Below, piece by piece: positions 8,609 through 15,776 of a stretch of 64,000 bases of DNA. The position numbers and the translations under genes are program-made. Below the pieces are notes generated by a model. It did not search any database and was not told where the DNA came from. It saw nothing but the letters and a program-made list of their open reading frames with translations. How positions within the stretch are numbered: the stretch's first letter is position 1; every line of letters begins with the position of its first letter. Location of the stretch: positions 106,002 through 170,001 of the forward strand of contig JAEWUD010000012.1 in NCBI GenBank assembly GCA_023397475.1, given 5' to 3'. The stretch is from Bacillota bacterium. Its GTDB lineage: Bacteria; Bacillota; Clostridia; Saccharofermentanales; Saccharofermentanaceae.

Positions 8609-8846
8609 TATCAATGATAACCACCAAAAAACGTGTGGGGTCACGAATTTATACTTCCTCAATGAGAAAAAACGCGATTCTTTATCAATGATAACCACCA
8701 AAATCGTAGGGTATGCTAATTTTTATACTTCCTCAATGATAAATAATGTGATTCTTTATCAATGATAACCACCAAAATCGGAGGGTAGGCTAATTTTTAT
8801 ACTTCCTTAATGAGAAATAATGTGATTCCTTGTCAATGATAACCAC
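8609..8846 (+). repeat. 74-bp tandem repeat array (TCAATGATAACC family), copy 1
   Basis: Units start TATCAATGATAACCACC at 8609, 8683 and 8757, with a partial unit at 8831; the period is exactly 74. Each unit also has TTTATACTTCCTCAATGAG about 48 bases in. The whole unit is conserved, not just the ends, so this is not a CRISPR. A second array of the same period is at 20338. Confidence 0.9.
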
Positions 8847-8884
8847 GAGAAATCAACGGGAATCACGAATTTGCCTATTGTGGC

Positions 8885-8937
8885 GGAGCGCCGCGTCGCG
8901 GCGCGATTTATAATCCCCGCCGGCCCCGCCGGCGCTC
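8885..8937. repeat. GC-rich foldback element, copy 1
   Basis: Begins GGAGCGCCGCG and ends CCGGCGCTC. The outer arms pair, and two internal hairpins (GCGCCGCG/CGCGGCGC and GCCGG/CCGGC) flank an AT-rich middle. Related copies are at 20245 and 20720. It resembles REP-like palindromic elements in size and form. Confidence 0.75.
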
Positions 8938-8975
8938 TTTCGCTTTTGAAACAGCCCTGTTTGCACACAGCTGCT

Positions 8976-9215
8976 CCTTCGACGCATGTTGCGTCGCACC
9001 TCATCGCTCCTCCGAAAATTCAAGTCGCGTAGGTCCTCGTCGCTTCGCTCCTGCGGAGACGCGCCTCGAATTCTCTTCGTCGCTCGGAGGGAGTTGGTCC
9101 TCCTTCGACGCATGTTGCGTCGCACCTCATTCCTTCGGAATTCGGAATCGCTCCGCAACACGGTCGTCGTCGCTCGGAGGGGGTTGGTGCGAGCCGGAAG
9201 TCGGGTGCAAAGTTG
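8976..9215 (+). repeat. 126-bp duplicated module ending GTGCGAGCCGGAAG
   Basis: The segment CTTCGACGCATGTTGCGTCG occurs twice with a 126-bp offset (8978 and 9104). The block ends GTGCGAGCCGGAAG, which recurs at 12080-12093 and in near-identical form at ~14337-14350. Dense GACGCA/TGCGTC and CGAATTC arms make it strongly foldable. Confidence 0.75.
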
Positions 9216-9277
9216 AAATGCTGTCCAAAGAGTTTTGTTGGATATCATATGCATGTATCATCGATTAAACATCAAGG

Positions 9278-9348
9278 GCATCACATAGTTATACATATGA
9301 AAACGCGAATTTCTGCCGGTATCGTATGTAGATCATTGCCAAATAAAT
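9278..9348 (+). repeat. GCATCACATAGTTATACAT module, copy 1
   Basis: Starts GCATCACATAGTTATACAT, then TTTCTGCCG and ATGTAGATCATTG. The same order recurs at 13815-13884. It is followed by TCAATGATTACC motifs up to about 9415. The remainder to 9629 shows nothing convincing. Confidence 0.7.
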
Positions 9349-9629
9349 AGAATTTAATCAATGATTACCAATAAAATTACGTATTCTTCCGGTCTTTGAC
9401 GGTAATCAATGACAAACAGGCCTTTCCTGATGGCTAAAGCAGCTCCGAAACGGCGTCGAAGGCTATTCCGGACCATATCAATGCGCAAAGTGTTTTCAGG
9501 CATCATTACCATGTTTCGAGGTGTGTTTCGACTTGGAAACGAAATTGTTTACAACTTCAACGCAACACGATATGGTTGTTTCTCCCGTGGACGAAACATG
9601 TGCAAGAGCGCGGCTGCGGGTGTAGTCTC

Positions 9630-10409
9630 TTATGGCCGCAGCTGTTGCTGTGCGGTGAAGAAGGTCTTGTAGCCGAATTGAATCAGAAGGAAGACGGTGA
9701 TTGACACCGATCCGAGGATGCCGAGCATGATCGCGATCTGGTACGCGATCGCGGTGGTCGGGGCTGTGCCGGAAAGGATCTGTCCCGTCATCATTCCGGG
9801 GAGAAAGACGATTCCCATTCCGACCATCGAGTGGATTGTGGGAAGTATTGCGGCATCGAAGGACCCGTTCATGATCTCGCGGGCTGCGTCGCGCGGGGTG
9901 GCGCCGAGTACGAGTGCTTCTTCGACGATGTTTCGTTGAACGGTCATTCCTTCGGTCAGGTTTTTAACGGCTAGGGAAATTCCAGTCATGGAGTTGCCGA
10001 TCATCATTCCCGCAATGGGGATGAAGTATTGCGGATTGAACCAGGGCGTGGCCTGCACAACGATCAACAGGAAGTAGGTGATACAGGACAATGTTCCGAT
10101 CGCCATGGACCCGGCGATGACCCTCGTGAGCTCGCGGGTGAGTACTTTTCTGAATTTGCGCCAGATCGTAAAGACAGCGAAGCTCTCCATGATCACAATG
10201 ATCAGAACTGTGATCAGCGGATGCGGATTCTCGAATACCCAGACCAGAAGATAGCCGACCAGAATCAATTGGAGGGTCATCCGGATTGAGGAGATGAGGA
10301 GCTCCTTTTCGCGTCGAATGCCGGTCAGTCGGAGAAAGAGAAGGACGAGCAGCACGAAGACATAGGCTAGGCCGACTTGGACGGGGGTCAATTGAAGTAT
10401 CGTATTCAT
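9630..10409 (-). CDS. fetB: ABC exporter permease, FetB/YbbM (UPF0014) family
   Basis: 259 residues with about seven hydrophobic segments. The family-typical stretch GNSMTGISLAVKNL and LVLGATPRDAAREIM (coupling region to the ATPase) is present, with FLPGMMTGQILSGTAP near the C-terminus. In E. coli the FetAB pair exports iron and helps resist oxidative stress; the same role is inferred here. Length equals the family norm. The start overlaps the fetA stop (ATGA), so the two are translationally coupled in one operon. A hairpin (GCTGCGG/CCGCAGC) overlaps the stop, but no T-run follows. Confidence 0.9.
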   Translation of the reverse strand: MNTILQLTPVQVGLAYVFVLLVLLFLRLTGIRREKELLISSIRMTLQLILVGYLLVWVFENPHPLITVLIIVIMESFAVFTIWRKFRKVLTRELTRVIAGSMAIGTLSCITYFLLIVVQATPWFNPQYFIPIAGMMIGNSMTGISLAVKNLTEGMTVQRNIVEEALVLGATPRDAAREIMNGSFDAAILPTIHSMVGMGIVFLPGMMTGQILSGTAPTTAIAYQIAIMLGILGSVSITVFLLIQFGYKTFFTAQQQLRP

Positions 10410-11044
10410 ACGTCGCCCCCTTCGACGATGCGACCGCCGAGCAGCGATATCACCCGATCCGAATAGCGACGAGCAAATTCTTCGTGATGGGTGACGGTGA
10501 TGAGTGTTTTCTGCTGGTCGCGTGAATAGGATGCTACAGTCTCGAAAATCACCTTTGCCGTGTCTTCATCGAGTGCCGAAGATGGTTCATCCAAGAGGAT
10601 GATTTTCGCGTCGAGAAGCAGGACGCGCGCGAGGGCCAACCGTTGGCGTTCGCCGCCGGAGAGGGTCTTGGTATCTTCGTCCAGTGACTTTTCGAGACGG
10701 ACTGTCTCGAGAATCGCAAGGAGTGTCGAGTTTGATGGAATCGCAGCTTTCCGGAAACGTAGGCCGATCACAAGATTGTCCGCGATGTTTCCGGGAAAAA
10801 GCTCCGGCGACTGCCGGAGCATCACAACATCTCGTCGATGAAGTACGGAATCAATGCCGGACAGATCCACTCCGTCCAGAAGTATGGAGCCGGAAGTTGG
10901 TGAGATGAGTTTATTTAACAGTTTGAGTAGGGTTGACTTGCCGCTTCCGCTCGGACCTGTAATTGCGGTAATTCCGCCGGTCGGAATCGTAAGTGAAGGA
11001 ATATCAAGGATGGATTGGTAGCGCACATCTTGGAATTGAATCAT
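10406..11044 (-). CDS. fetA: ABC exporter ATP-binding protein, FetA/YbbL type
   Basis: 212 residues from the ATG at 11042-11044 (MIQFQDVRYQS), with GGAGG at 11051-11055. A longer frame to 11149 has no ribosome site and non-family sequence. Walker A is GPSGSGKST, the signature LSGGERQRLALA, and Walker B IILLDEPSSALDE. It powers the FetB permease encoded immediately downstream. A minus-strand promoter (TTTACA-17-CATAAT) lies ~30 bases upstream. The neighbouring ferritin, 5 kb away, is a second iron-handling gene. Confidence 0.88.
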   Translation of the reverse strand: MIQFQDVRYQSILDIPSLTIPTGGITAITGPSGSGKSTLLKLLNKLISPTSGSILLDGVDLSGIDSVLHRRDVVMLRQSPELFPGNIADNLVIGLRFRKAAIPSNSTLLAILETVRLEKSLDEDTKTLSGGERQRLALARVLLLDAKIILLDEPSSALDEDTAKVIFETVASYSRDQQKTLITVTHHEEFARRYSDRVISLLGGRIVEGGDV

Positions 11045-11074
11045 GACGTACCTCCAGGGGATGTCTCTCTTTCG

Positions 11075-11103
11075 ATTATGAGGGTGATTTTTTCGGGTGT
11101 AAA
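11075..11103 (-). promoter_or_regulatory. Promoter of fetAB
   Basis: Minus strand TTTACA, 17-bp spacer, CATAAT. Start expected about 25 bases before the fetA ATG. Confidence 0.55.
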
Positions 11104-11138
11104 TAAGGGATTTAATGGGATGTTGATCATTGGAGGAA

Positions 11139-11158
11139 TTTTCGCGCATTTGCGAAAA
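11139..11158. promoter_or_regulatory. Inverted repeat TTTTCGC-N6-GCGAAAA
   Basis: Perfect 7-bp arms between the divergent fetAB and membrane-protein promoters. It could be an operator shared by both. Confidence 0.35.
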
Positions 11159-11165
11159 TGTTGCA

Positions 11166-11194
11166 TTGATTCCTACTTGCGTACCTGATACTAT
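11166..11194 (+). promoter_or_regulatory. Promoter of the 11266 gene
   Basis: TTGATT, 17-bp spacer, TACTAT preceded by TGA (extended -10). Confidence 0.6.
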
Positions 11195-11265
11195 TTTTAT
11201 GATGCAGACATATAGGAAGCACCGTGTCGATGTTTTCGAGACGGATCAACACAGAGGAGGTACGC

Positions 11266-11964
11266 ATGGAAGAGCAGAAGGAAATCACACAGGAGACCGT
11301 AGAGGACAAGAAGAAGGAAAGACTCGCGTTCGTTATGGAGCTTTTAGTCGCAGTATTCTTAGGAATCACAGCCGTCTTGACGGCGTACGCGTCATGGCAG
11401 TCCGCACTTTACGGCGGCGTTCAGGCGGAGAAATACACGATGAGCACATCGATGATCGCGGAGGCGAATTCTCTTTACAATGAGGGAACACAGCTGCTTG
11501 CTCAGGATATGGATGTGTGGAACAAGATCAGCGACTTGCGCGTTGAACTCTACGCAGCCGAGACAAACGGGGACTCCGTTGCGATGGAGGCGATTCAGTA
11601 CAAGATCGACACGGCAATGTATAACAACGTGTCGGAGGAGCTTAGCGCAGCGATCGAATGGGCGGATGCGCAGGAACTCTATGCATCTCCGTTTGAGATG
11701 GAAGGATTCGTCGACTCGTATTATGAAGTCGCCAACGCGAAATACGCCGAAGGCGAACAGTCTATGAAGGAAGGATCCGAAGCGAATACATTAGGAGACA
11801 AGCAAGGTTTGGTTACGGTTATCTACTCTGTCGTGCTCTTCCTCCTGGGTATCGTCGGAACCTTCAAGAATACCAAGATTCGAATGATTGTCACCGTTCT
11901 GTCGGTTGTTACTCTTGCCATCGGAGCGGGTTTCATGCTCACGATACCGATGTTAACCGTGTGA
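11266..11964 (+). CDS. Unknown membrane protein (DUF4337-like layout)
   Basis: 232 residues from the ATG at 11266, which has AGGAGG five bases upstream; an in-frame codon at 11224 lacks one. Charged N-terminus (EEQKEITQETVEDKKKERL), one membrane segment (~residues 21-43), a ~125-residue helical, acidic and Tyr/Ala-rich region, then two adjacent membrane segments at the C-terminus separated by KNTKIR. This three-segment pattern resembles DUF4337-type proteins, but I do not recognise it firmly. It is transcribed divergently from fetAB. No partner gene suggests a function. Confidence 0.7.
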   Translation: MEEQKEITQETVEDKKKERLAFVMELLVAVFLGITAVLTAYASWQSALYGGVQAEKYTMSTSMIAEANSLYNEGTQLLAQDMDVWNKISDLRVELYAAETNGDSVAMEAIQYKIDTAMYNNVSEELSAAIEWADAQELYASPFEMEGFVDSYYEVANAKYAEGEQSMKEGSEANTLGDKQGLVTVIYSVVLFLLGIVGTFKNTKIRMIVTVLSVVTLAIGAGFMLTIPMLTV

Positions 11965-12190
11965 CGAAGAGAATTCTTGGCGCGTGGGTGCGCCTCTGGA
12001 GCTTGTTGCGTCGCACCAAAGGCTAATGGCCTTTGGAATCGCTCCACAACAGAGCTCCTTCGGCGCTCGGAAGGGGTTTGTGCGAGCCGGAAGTTAGGGG
12101 ATCATCTTAGTTTATTGTTGAGTTGGCCATCGCTACTATGAATGGATTATCGTCTTGATTAGATTTTCTGTGCCAATCTTTGGGAGTTAT
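11965..12190 (+). repeat. Repeat block with GTGCGAGCCGGAAG module
   Basis: Contains GGAATCGCTCCACAACA and GGGTTTGTGCGAGCCGGAAG (12074-12093), matching the block ends at ~9190 and ~14350. It starts within 20 bases of the preceding stop codon. It has internal arms such as TTGTTGCGTCGCACC. Non-coding. Confidence 0.65.
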
Positions 12191-12213
12191 AGTACATCCT
12201 CTATCGGTCGAAT

Positions 12214-12252
12214 AAATGCACTGACGGTTTATCTAGAACCGTCAGTGCATTT
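12214..12252. terminator. Bidirectional terminator, 16-bp stem
   Basis: AAATGCACTGACGGTT / AACCGTCAGTGCATTT with a 7-base loop. It overlaps the stop codon of the minus-strand AraC gene. Confidence 0.85.
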
Positions 12253-13111
12253 TATATGAATTTGTTTCCTGTTCGATCGGCAGACATATGTGGATTGAAC
12301 CGTCTTCTCTGTAAACTTGGTATTCGAAGTTGCCGGCCAGGCGATACGGGCTTGACGGAAGGTAATTGTCGAAGATTCGACGGTAGGTTTGATAGATTGT
12401 CTCGATCAGTCCGTTGTGTCGGAAGGACAGGACGGTCATCGCGTCGATTTTTCGCGATTGAAATAGGGATTCTTGTGCGGTGTGTTCTTCCGTCTTAACC
12501 GCGCAGTGGATAAATAGGCCGTCGTCTTCGGGCGGCGCATCTTCCTCCCAGAAGGAGAATTGATAGGTTTCCGTCCCGATGACACCTCGAATTTGTAGGC
12601 GATTTCGCGCGAAGATTCTCCACGGTTTGTGGAATCCCTTTTCGTTCATGCCCATGAAAAAAACCAGGCCGGTGACGTGAAGAGGCCCAACATGCAGGAT
12701 TTCGGGATACAAGATCGCTTCATCGGGCAGTCCGGGCAAGATGGGGCGCGCGCGTACGACAGGCCGGAAGGTCTGTGGCATGATCTCCCGGACCTGTGAA
12801 GGGGGCACGCCAAATTCTTTTCGCATCGCCCGTGCGAAGGAGGAGTAGTCCTCCCATCCCAGCCGCAAGCCGACTTCGGTCGGCCGCATCTGACCCTCTC
12901 GTATGACCGTTGCCGCTGTTGAGAGCCTGCGGCGCAGAAGATATCGCCCCAGGCTCTCGTTGCATAGCGATTGGAACAAGCTGTTCAAATGATGCGTGCT
13001 GTAGCCGACCCGCCGCGACAATTCCATCGCCGTCGTGATCGGCTTCGGCGTCTGTAGCGAGTCCTCGAAAAGATCGATGGCTCGTTCCACATAGATAAAA
13101 TTTGTTTCCAT
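12242..13111 (-). CDS. AraC-family regulator with GyrI-like ligand domain
   Basis: 289 residues. Residues 1-110 form the AraC double HTH (ITTAMELSRRVGYSTHHLNS, VGLRLGWEDYSSFARAMRKEF, then PPSQVRE). Residues ~130-280 match the GyrI/AraC-effector-binding fold (SOUL/GyrI): LHVTGLVFFMGMNEKG, then a terminal FEYQVYREDGSIHICLPI, which usually binds hydrophobic drugs or cofactors. A MarA/Rob-like drug-response activator is the likely role. Its start is 17 bases after the trmO stop, in the same direction, so trmO and this gene probably form an operon. No Shine-Dalgarno is visible. The gene ends inside a strong terminator. Confidence 0.85.
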   Translation of the reverse strand: METNFIYVERAIDLFEDSLQTPKPITTAMELSRRVGYSTHHLNSLFQSLCNESLGRYLLRRRLSTAATVIREGQMRPTEVGLRLGWEDYSSFARAMRKEFGVPPSQVREIMPQTFRPVVRARPILPGLPDEAILYPEILHVGPLHVTGLVFFMGMNEKGFHKPWRIFARNRLQIRGVIGTETYQFSFWEEDAPPEDDGLFIHCAVKTEEHTAQESLFQSRKIDAMTVLSFRHNGLIETIYQTYRRIFDNYLPSSPYRLAGNFEYQVYREDGSIHICLPIEQETNSYKMH

Positions 13112-13128
13112 ACGTCAAGCTTACTACA

Positions 13129-13608
13129 TCAGCCCATGAAGGTAAATTCGCTCTCCCAGTCGAACTCACCGGATTCCTCGCGGCATTTCGGCCAGTGCGC
13201 GCACCAATCCGGCATCACGAGATCGCGCACCAAATCGTTACTCGGATGATACGGCTTGATGTCCAGGATCGGAGTCCCGTCATCTGCGTCCGTCCAGTCG
13301 AGGACGATTACACCGGCTTCCGGGTCAACGGAAAGCACGCGGCTGACCGTTAGTCCGATCGGATTCGGCCGGAATGGCGACCTCGTGGCGAAAAGTCCTA
13401 TGTCATGTGTGAGATTTCGATAAGGCGGCGGGATGACCAGTGTCTGCCCATCCCAATCGAGCTTGTCGAAAACCCATACGATCATCACATGAGAAAACTC
13501 TTTGAGTCCGTGAAGTCCCTCGCGAAAAGAAGGATCTACTTGGACCATAAATCCTTCGCTGCAGGAAAAACGTCCGATCTCTTCCATTTGAAATTTGATC
13601 TTCATCAT
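13129..13608 (-). CDS. trmO: tRNA (adenine-37-N6)-methyltransferase family (TrmO/YaeB, UPF0066)
   Basis: About 159 residues. The signature FATRSPFRPNPIGLT, with HDIGLFATR before it and DIKPYHPSND after it, identifies the UPF0066/TsaA family. In E. coli TrmO uses SAM to methylate t6A37 in some ANN-decoding tRNAs. The dimer binds SAM through the RSP(F/H)RPN loop, which is present. Two adjacent ATGs (13608, 13605) follow GGAGG at 5 and 8 bases, so the start is uncertain by one codon. The t6A-forming genes tsaE and tsaB are elsewhere in the window (41-42 kb). Confidence 0.88.
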   Translation of the reverse strand: MMKIKFQMEEIGRFSCSEGFMVQVDPSFREGLHGLKEFSHVMIVWVFDKLDWDGQTLVIPPPYRNLTHDIGLFATRSPFRPNPIGLTVSRVLSVDPEAGVIVLDWTDADDGTPILDIKPYHPSNDLVRDLVMPDWCAHWPKCREESGEFDWESEFTFMG

Positions 13609-13614
13609 TATCAC

Positions 13615-14410
13615 CTCCGATCTGTATTATCGTAGGTGGGGTGAGAGGAGGACAGTGCAAAGTGGGATTTTTTTGCTATGTCTCTTGAGAGAATTCTCTT
13701 CGTCGCTCGGAAGTGGTTGGAGGTGTCGGAAGAAGTAAGCATTGTCGTAAAATTTAGTTTGTCCTGCTGTTGCAGAACTGAATATGATATATATCAACGA
13801 AAAGAATTTAAGTAGCATCACATAGTTATACATGCCAAACGGCCGGTTTCTGCCGTTTTGGCATGTAGATCATTGACGAATAAACGCGCATTTCGTCAAT
13901 GATTACCTGTTTCTAATCATTGATTACCTACTAAAATGCTGATTTCCCCGATTTCGTATGTGCATCAATGATAAATAAAATTTTTTTACTCAATGATTTG
14001 CATACTAAAACTCACTGTCCACTTATTTGGTAGGTAATCAATGACAAATAATGGCGATTTTGCTCAATGATGCACATACGAAAAGCAACTTGGGTGTCGA
14101 TTTAGTAGGTAATCAATGACAAATAACATAATTATGTGCAATGATGCAGAAGGAAAACGGCGTTTTCGGCCGATTTTATATGTAATCAATGAAGAAAAAG
14201 CGGTATTGGCTCCGCTCCACAACATGGTCGCAGTCGCTCGAAGGGGTGCTCCTCAGAGAATTTGCGGCGCGTGGGTCCTCGTCGCTTCGCTCCTGCGGAG
14301 ACGCGCCTCGAATTCTCTTCGTCGCTTAAGGGGTTTGTGCGAGCGGGAAGGTGGGTGCATTGTCGAAGTGTTTTTTCGTGATCGGTGTTTATGCTGATCT
14401 AGGCCGTGAA
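13615..14410. repeat. Mosaic repeat block with inverted TCAATGA/TCATTGA motifs
   Basis: About 800 non-coding bases. It holds GAGAATTCTCTTCGTCGCTC (13689), the GCATCACATAGTTATACAT module (13815-13884) with a strong hairpin CATGCCAAACGGC/GCCGTTTTGGCATG, and a cluster at 13866-14190 in which GGTAATCAATGA or its complement appears in both orientations (TCATTGATTACCTACTAAAA and TTTAGTAGGTAATCAATGA). A GC-rich module ends with GTGCGAGCGGGAAG (~14337-14350). Several pieces match 8976-9415 in the same order. Confidence 0.7.
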
Positions 14411-14416
14411 CGCCGA

Positions 14417-14446
14417 TTGACATGGTGCGTGGAATCGTTCTATTGT
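14417..14446 (+). promoter_or_regulatory. Promoter of the CPBP gene
   Basis: TTGACA, 18-bp spacer, TATTGT, about 65 bases before the ATG. Confidence 0.5.
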
Positions 14447-14516
14447 ATGTTGAATCAAGTCTGATATAGAAGATTTAGTTCTTTTGAATTTCCAATCGGG
14501 ACTGCGGAGAGTGAAT

Positions 14517-15371
14517 ATGAAGATGAAGTCTGTCTTGACGGTTCTGCTCGTGTTGATTGCTTCCATATTGCCTGACTTATTTATTCATTCGCCATATCTG
14601 ACATTGGGTAAGATAATCGTTTTGACGATCGCTGTGGTCATGTTCCTGATTATCAGGAGTCTTCGGTCATTATGGAAATTACCTGTCATACTGTTGACGA
14701 TTAACGCTGCGTTCTGGATCTCGGACATGATAAGGAACACTTTTTGGTGGAGAAATCTGTTTGGAGATTTCGGTTACTTTTCAAGCGTAGCCGGATCTGT
14801 GTTTGTCAAAGTCATTGGAATTATTCCGGTTGCCGCTGTCTTGCTTTTGTTGATGAAGAACCCGAAGGCTAGCTTCCTTTCTCCTGGCGACCTAAACGTT
14901 CAGGCAGAGAAGATAAGCTGGTTGGGAATTCGAGGTGATCGGATCCAGTGGCGAAAACTTGCGGTAATATCTGGCTTGCTCATCATGATCGGGACGAGTT
15001 TGCTTTCTATGATTACATCGACTGGGTTTGGTAAACCGAGTGGATTTGACCGGTTCATATCTTATCTGCCGATTATCCTGTTATTGGCGATTACAAACTC
15101 TTTCTGCGAGGGGATGATCTTTCGAAGCGCAATCATGGCGCCTATTCGTGCTATTTTTCCGAAATTGTTCGTAACACTTATGCCAGCTTTATTTTTCGGC
15201 ATCGCTCATTATCAAGGGATACCCGGAGGATTTCTGGGGGCAGCATTGAGCGGGGTCTTGGGGTATTATATGTTGCTCAGCATGTATGAGACACGAGGAT
15301 TCTTGTCGGGCTGGATGATTCATGTGATGCAGGATGTCGCAATTTTTTCGACGTTGGTGTTAATGGGATAA
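14517..15371 (+). CDS. CPBP-family (Abi/Rce1-like) intramembrane protein
   Basis: 284 residues from the ATG at 14517, with GGAGAG five bases upstream. Seven or eight hydrophobic segments. The C-terminal half carries the CPBP/Rce1 motifs: EGMIFR in place of EExxxR, FGIAHYQ (the FxxxH His) and HVMQD (HxxxD). Family members are glutamic-type intramembrane proteases or self-immunity proteins for bacteriocins. Here the second Glu of the first motif is Gly, so proteolytic activity is uncertain. No bacteriocin gene is adjacent; the 5' neighbour is a repeat block and the 3' neighbour is tRNA-Ala on the other strand. Confidence 0.8.
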   Translation: MKMKSVLTVLLVLIASILPDLFIHSPYLTLGKIIVLTIAVVMFLIIRSLRSLWKLPVILLTINAAFWISDMIRNTFWWRNLFGDFGYFSSVAGSVFVKVIGIIPVAAVLLLLMKNPKASFLSPGDLNVQAEKISWLGIRGDRIQWRKLAVISGLLIMIGTSLLSMITSTGFGKPSGFDRFISYLPIILLLAITNSFCEGMIFRSAIMAPIRAIFPKLFVTLMPALFFGIAHYQGIPGGFLGAALSGVLGYYMLLSMYETRGFLSGWMIHVMQDVAIFSTLVLMG

Positions 15372-15450
15372 TTGAAAATTCTCATGCTGAACACGAAAAT
15401 TCGAATGTATTCTTTTCGATTCATGCATGTCATCGTATGCCGGGAAAACA

Positions 15451-15476
15451 AAGAAACCGCCTTTCAGCGGTTTCTT
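15451..15476 (-). terminator. Terminator of tRNA-Ala
   Basis: AAGAAACCGC / GCGGTTTCTT stem with a 6-base loop. Read on the minus strand it is followed by TTGTTTT. It may also end the plus-strand CPBP transcript. Confidence 0.8.
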
Positions 15477-15502
15477 GTTGTATCAATATCCATTGATGCA
15501 TG

Positions 15503-15578
15503 TGGTGGAGAATATGGGGATCGAACCCACGACCTTTGCACTGCCAGTGCAACGCTCTCCCAGCTGAGCTAATTCCCC
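15503..15578 (-). tRNA. tRNA-Ala (anticodon GGC)
   Basis: 76 bases including an encoded CCA. Minus strand GGGGAAT acceptor arm pairs with ATTCTCC. The D-loop AGCTCAGCTGGGAGAG, the anticodon loop CTGGCAG between TTGCA/TGCAA, and the T arm GGTTCGATCC are all present. The acceptor has a G3-U70 wobble, the identity element of tRNA-Ala, which agrees with anticodon GGC. Confidence 0.97.
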
Positions 15579-15649
15579 GAAAACAACATCAGAATTGTAT
15601 TACAGGGTTGGGCGTGTTGTCAATGGTTCGGGGATTGTTTTCGATAAAG

Positions 15650-15678
15650 TTGAATGGATTTTTGTATTGTAGTAGACT
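15650..15678 (+). promoter_or_regulatory. Promoter candidate for the solute-binding protein gene
   Basis: TTGAAT, 17-bp spacer, TAGACT. Confidence 0.4.
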
Positions 15679-15776
15679 TTGAGAGGTACGATGTGTCGGC
15701 GTGTGACAGCGTCCGACGGTTCGCGAAGGTTTTTTCGCGATGGGATTGATGATTGTTCGTGTGTGGAGGCTGAAGC

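Noticed and set aside
8609..8846. Regular repeats resembling a CRISPR array (also 20338-20650)
   Set aside because: The entire 74-bp unit is conserved, there are no unique spacers, units contain two motifs of unequal spacing, and no cas gene is in the window.
8853..9254. Arg-rich frames in the repeat block on both strands
   Set aside because: They arise from GC-rich palindromes; no start signal and no family resemblance.
9409..9672. 87-residue basic frame running into the fetB 3' end
   Set aside because: No ribosome site, composition typical of chance frames, and it overlaps a conserved gene.
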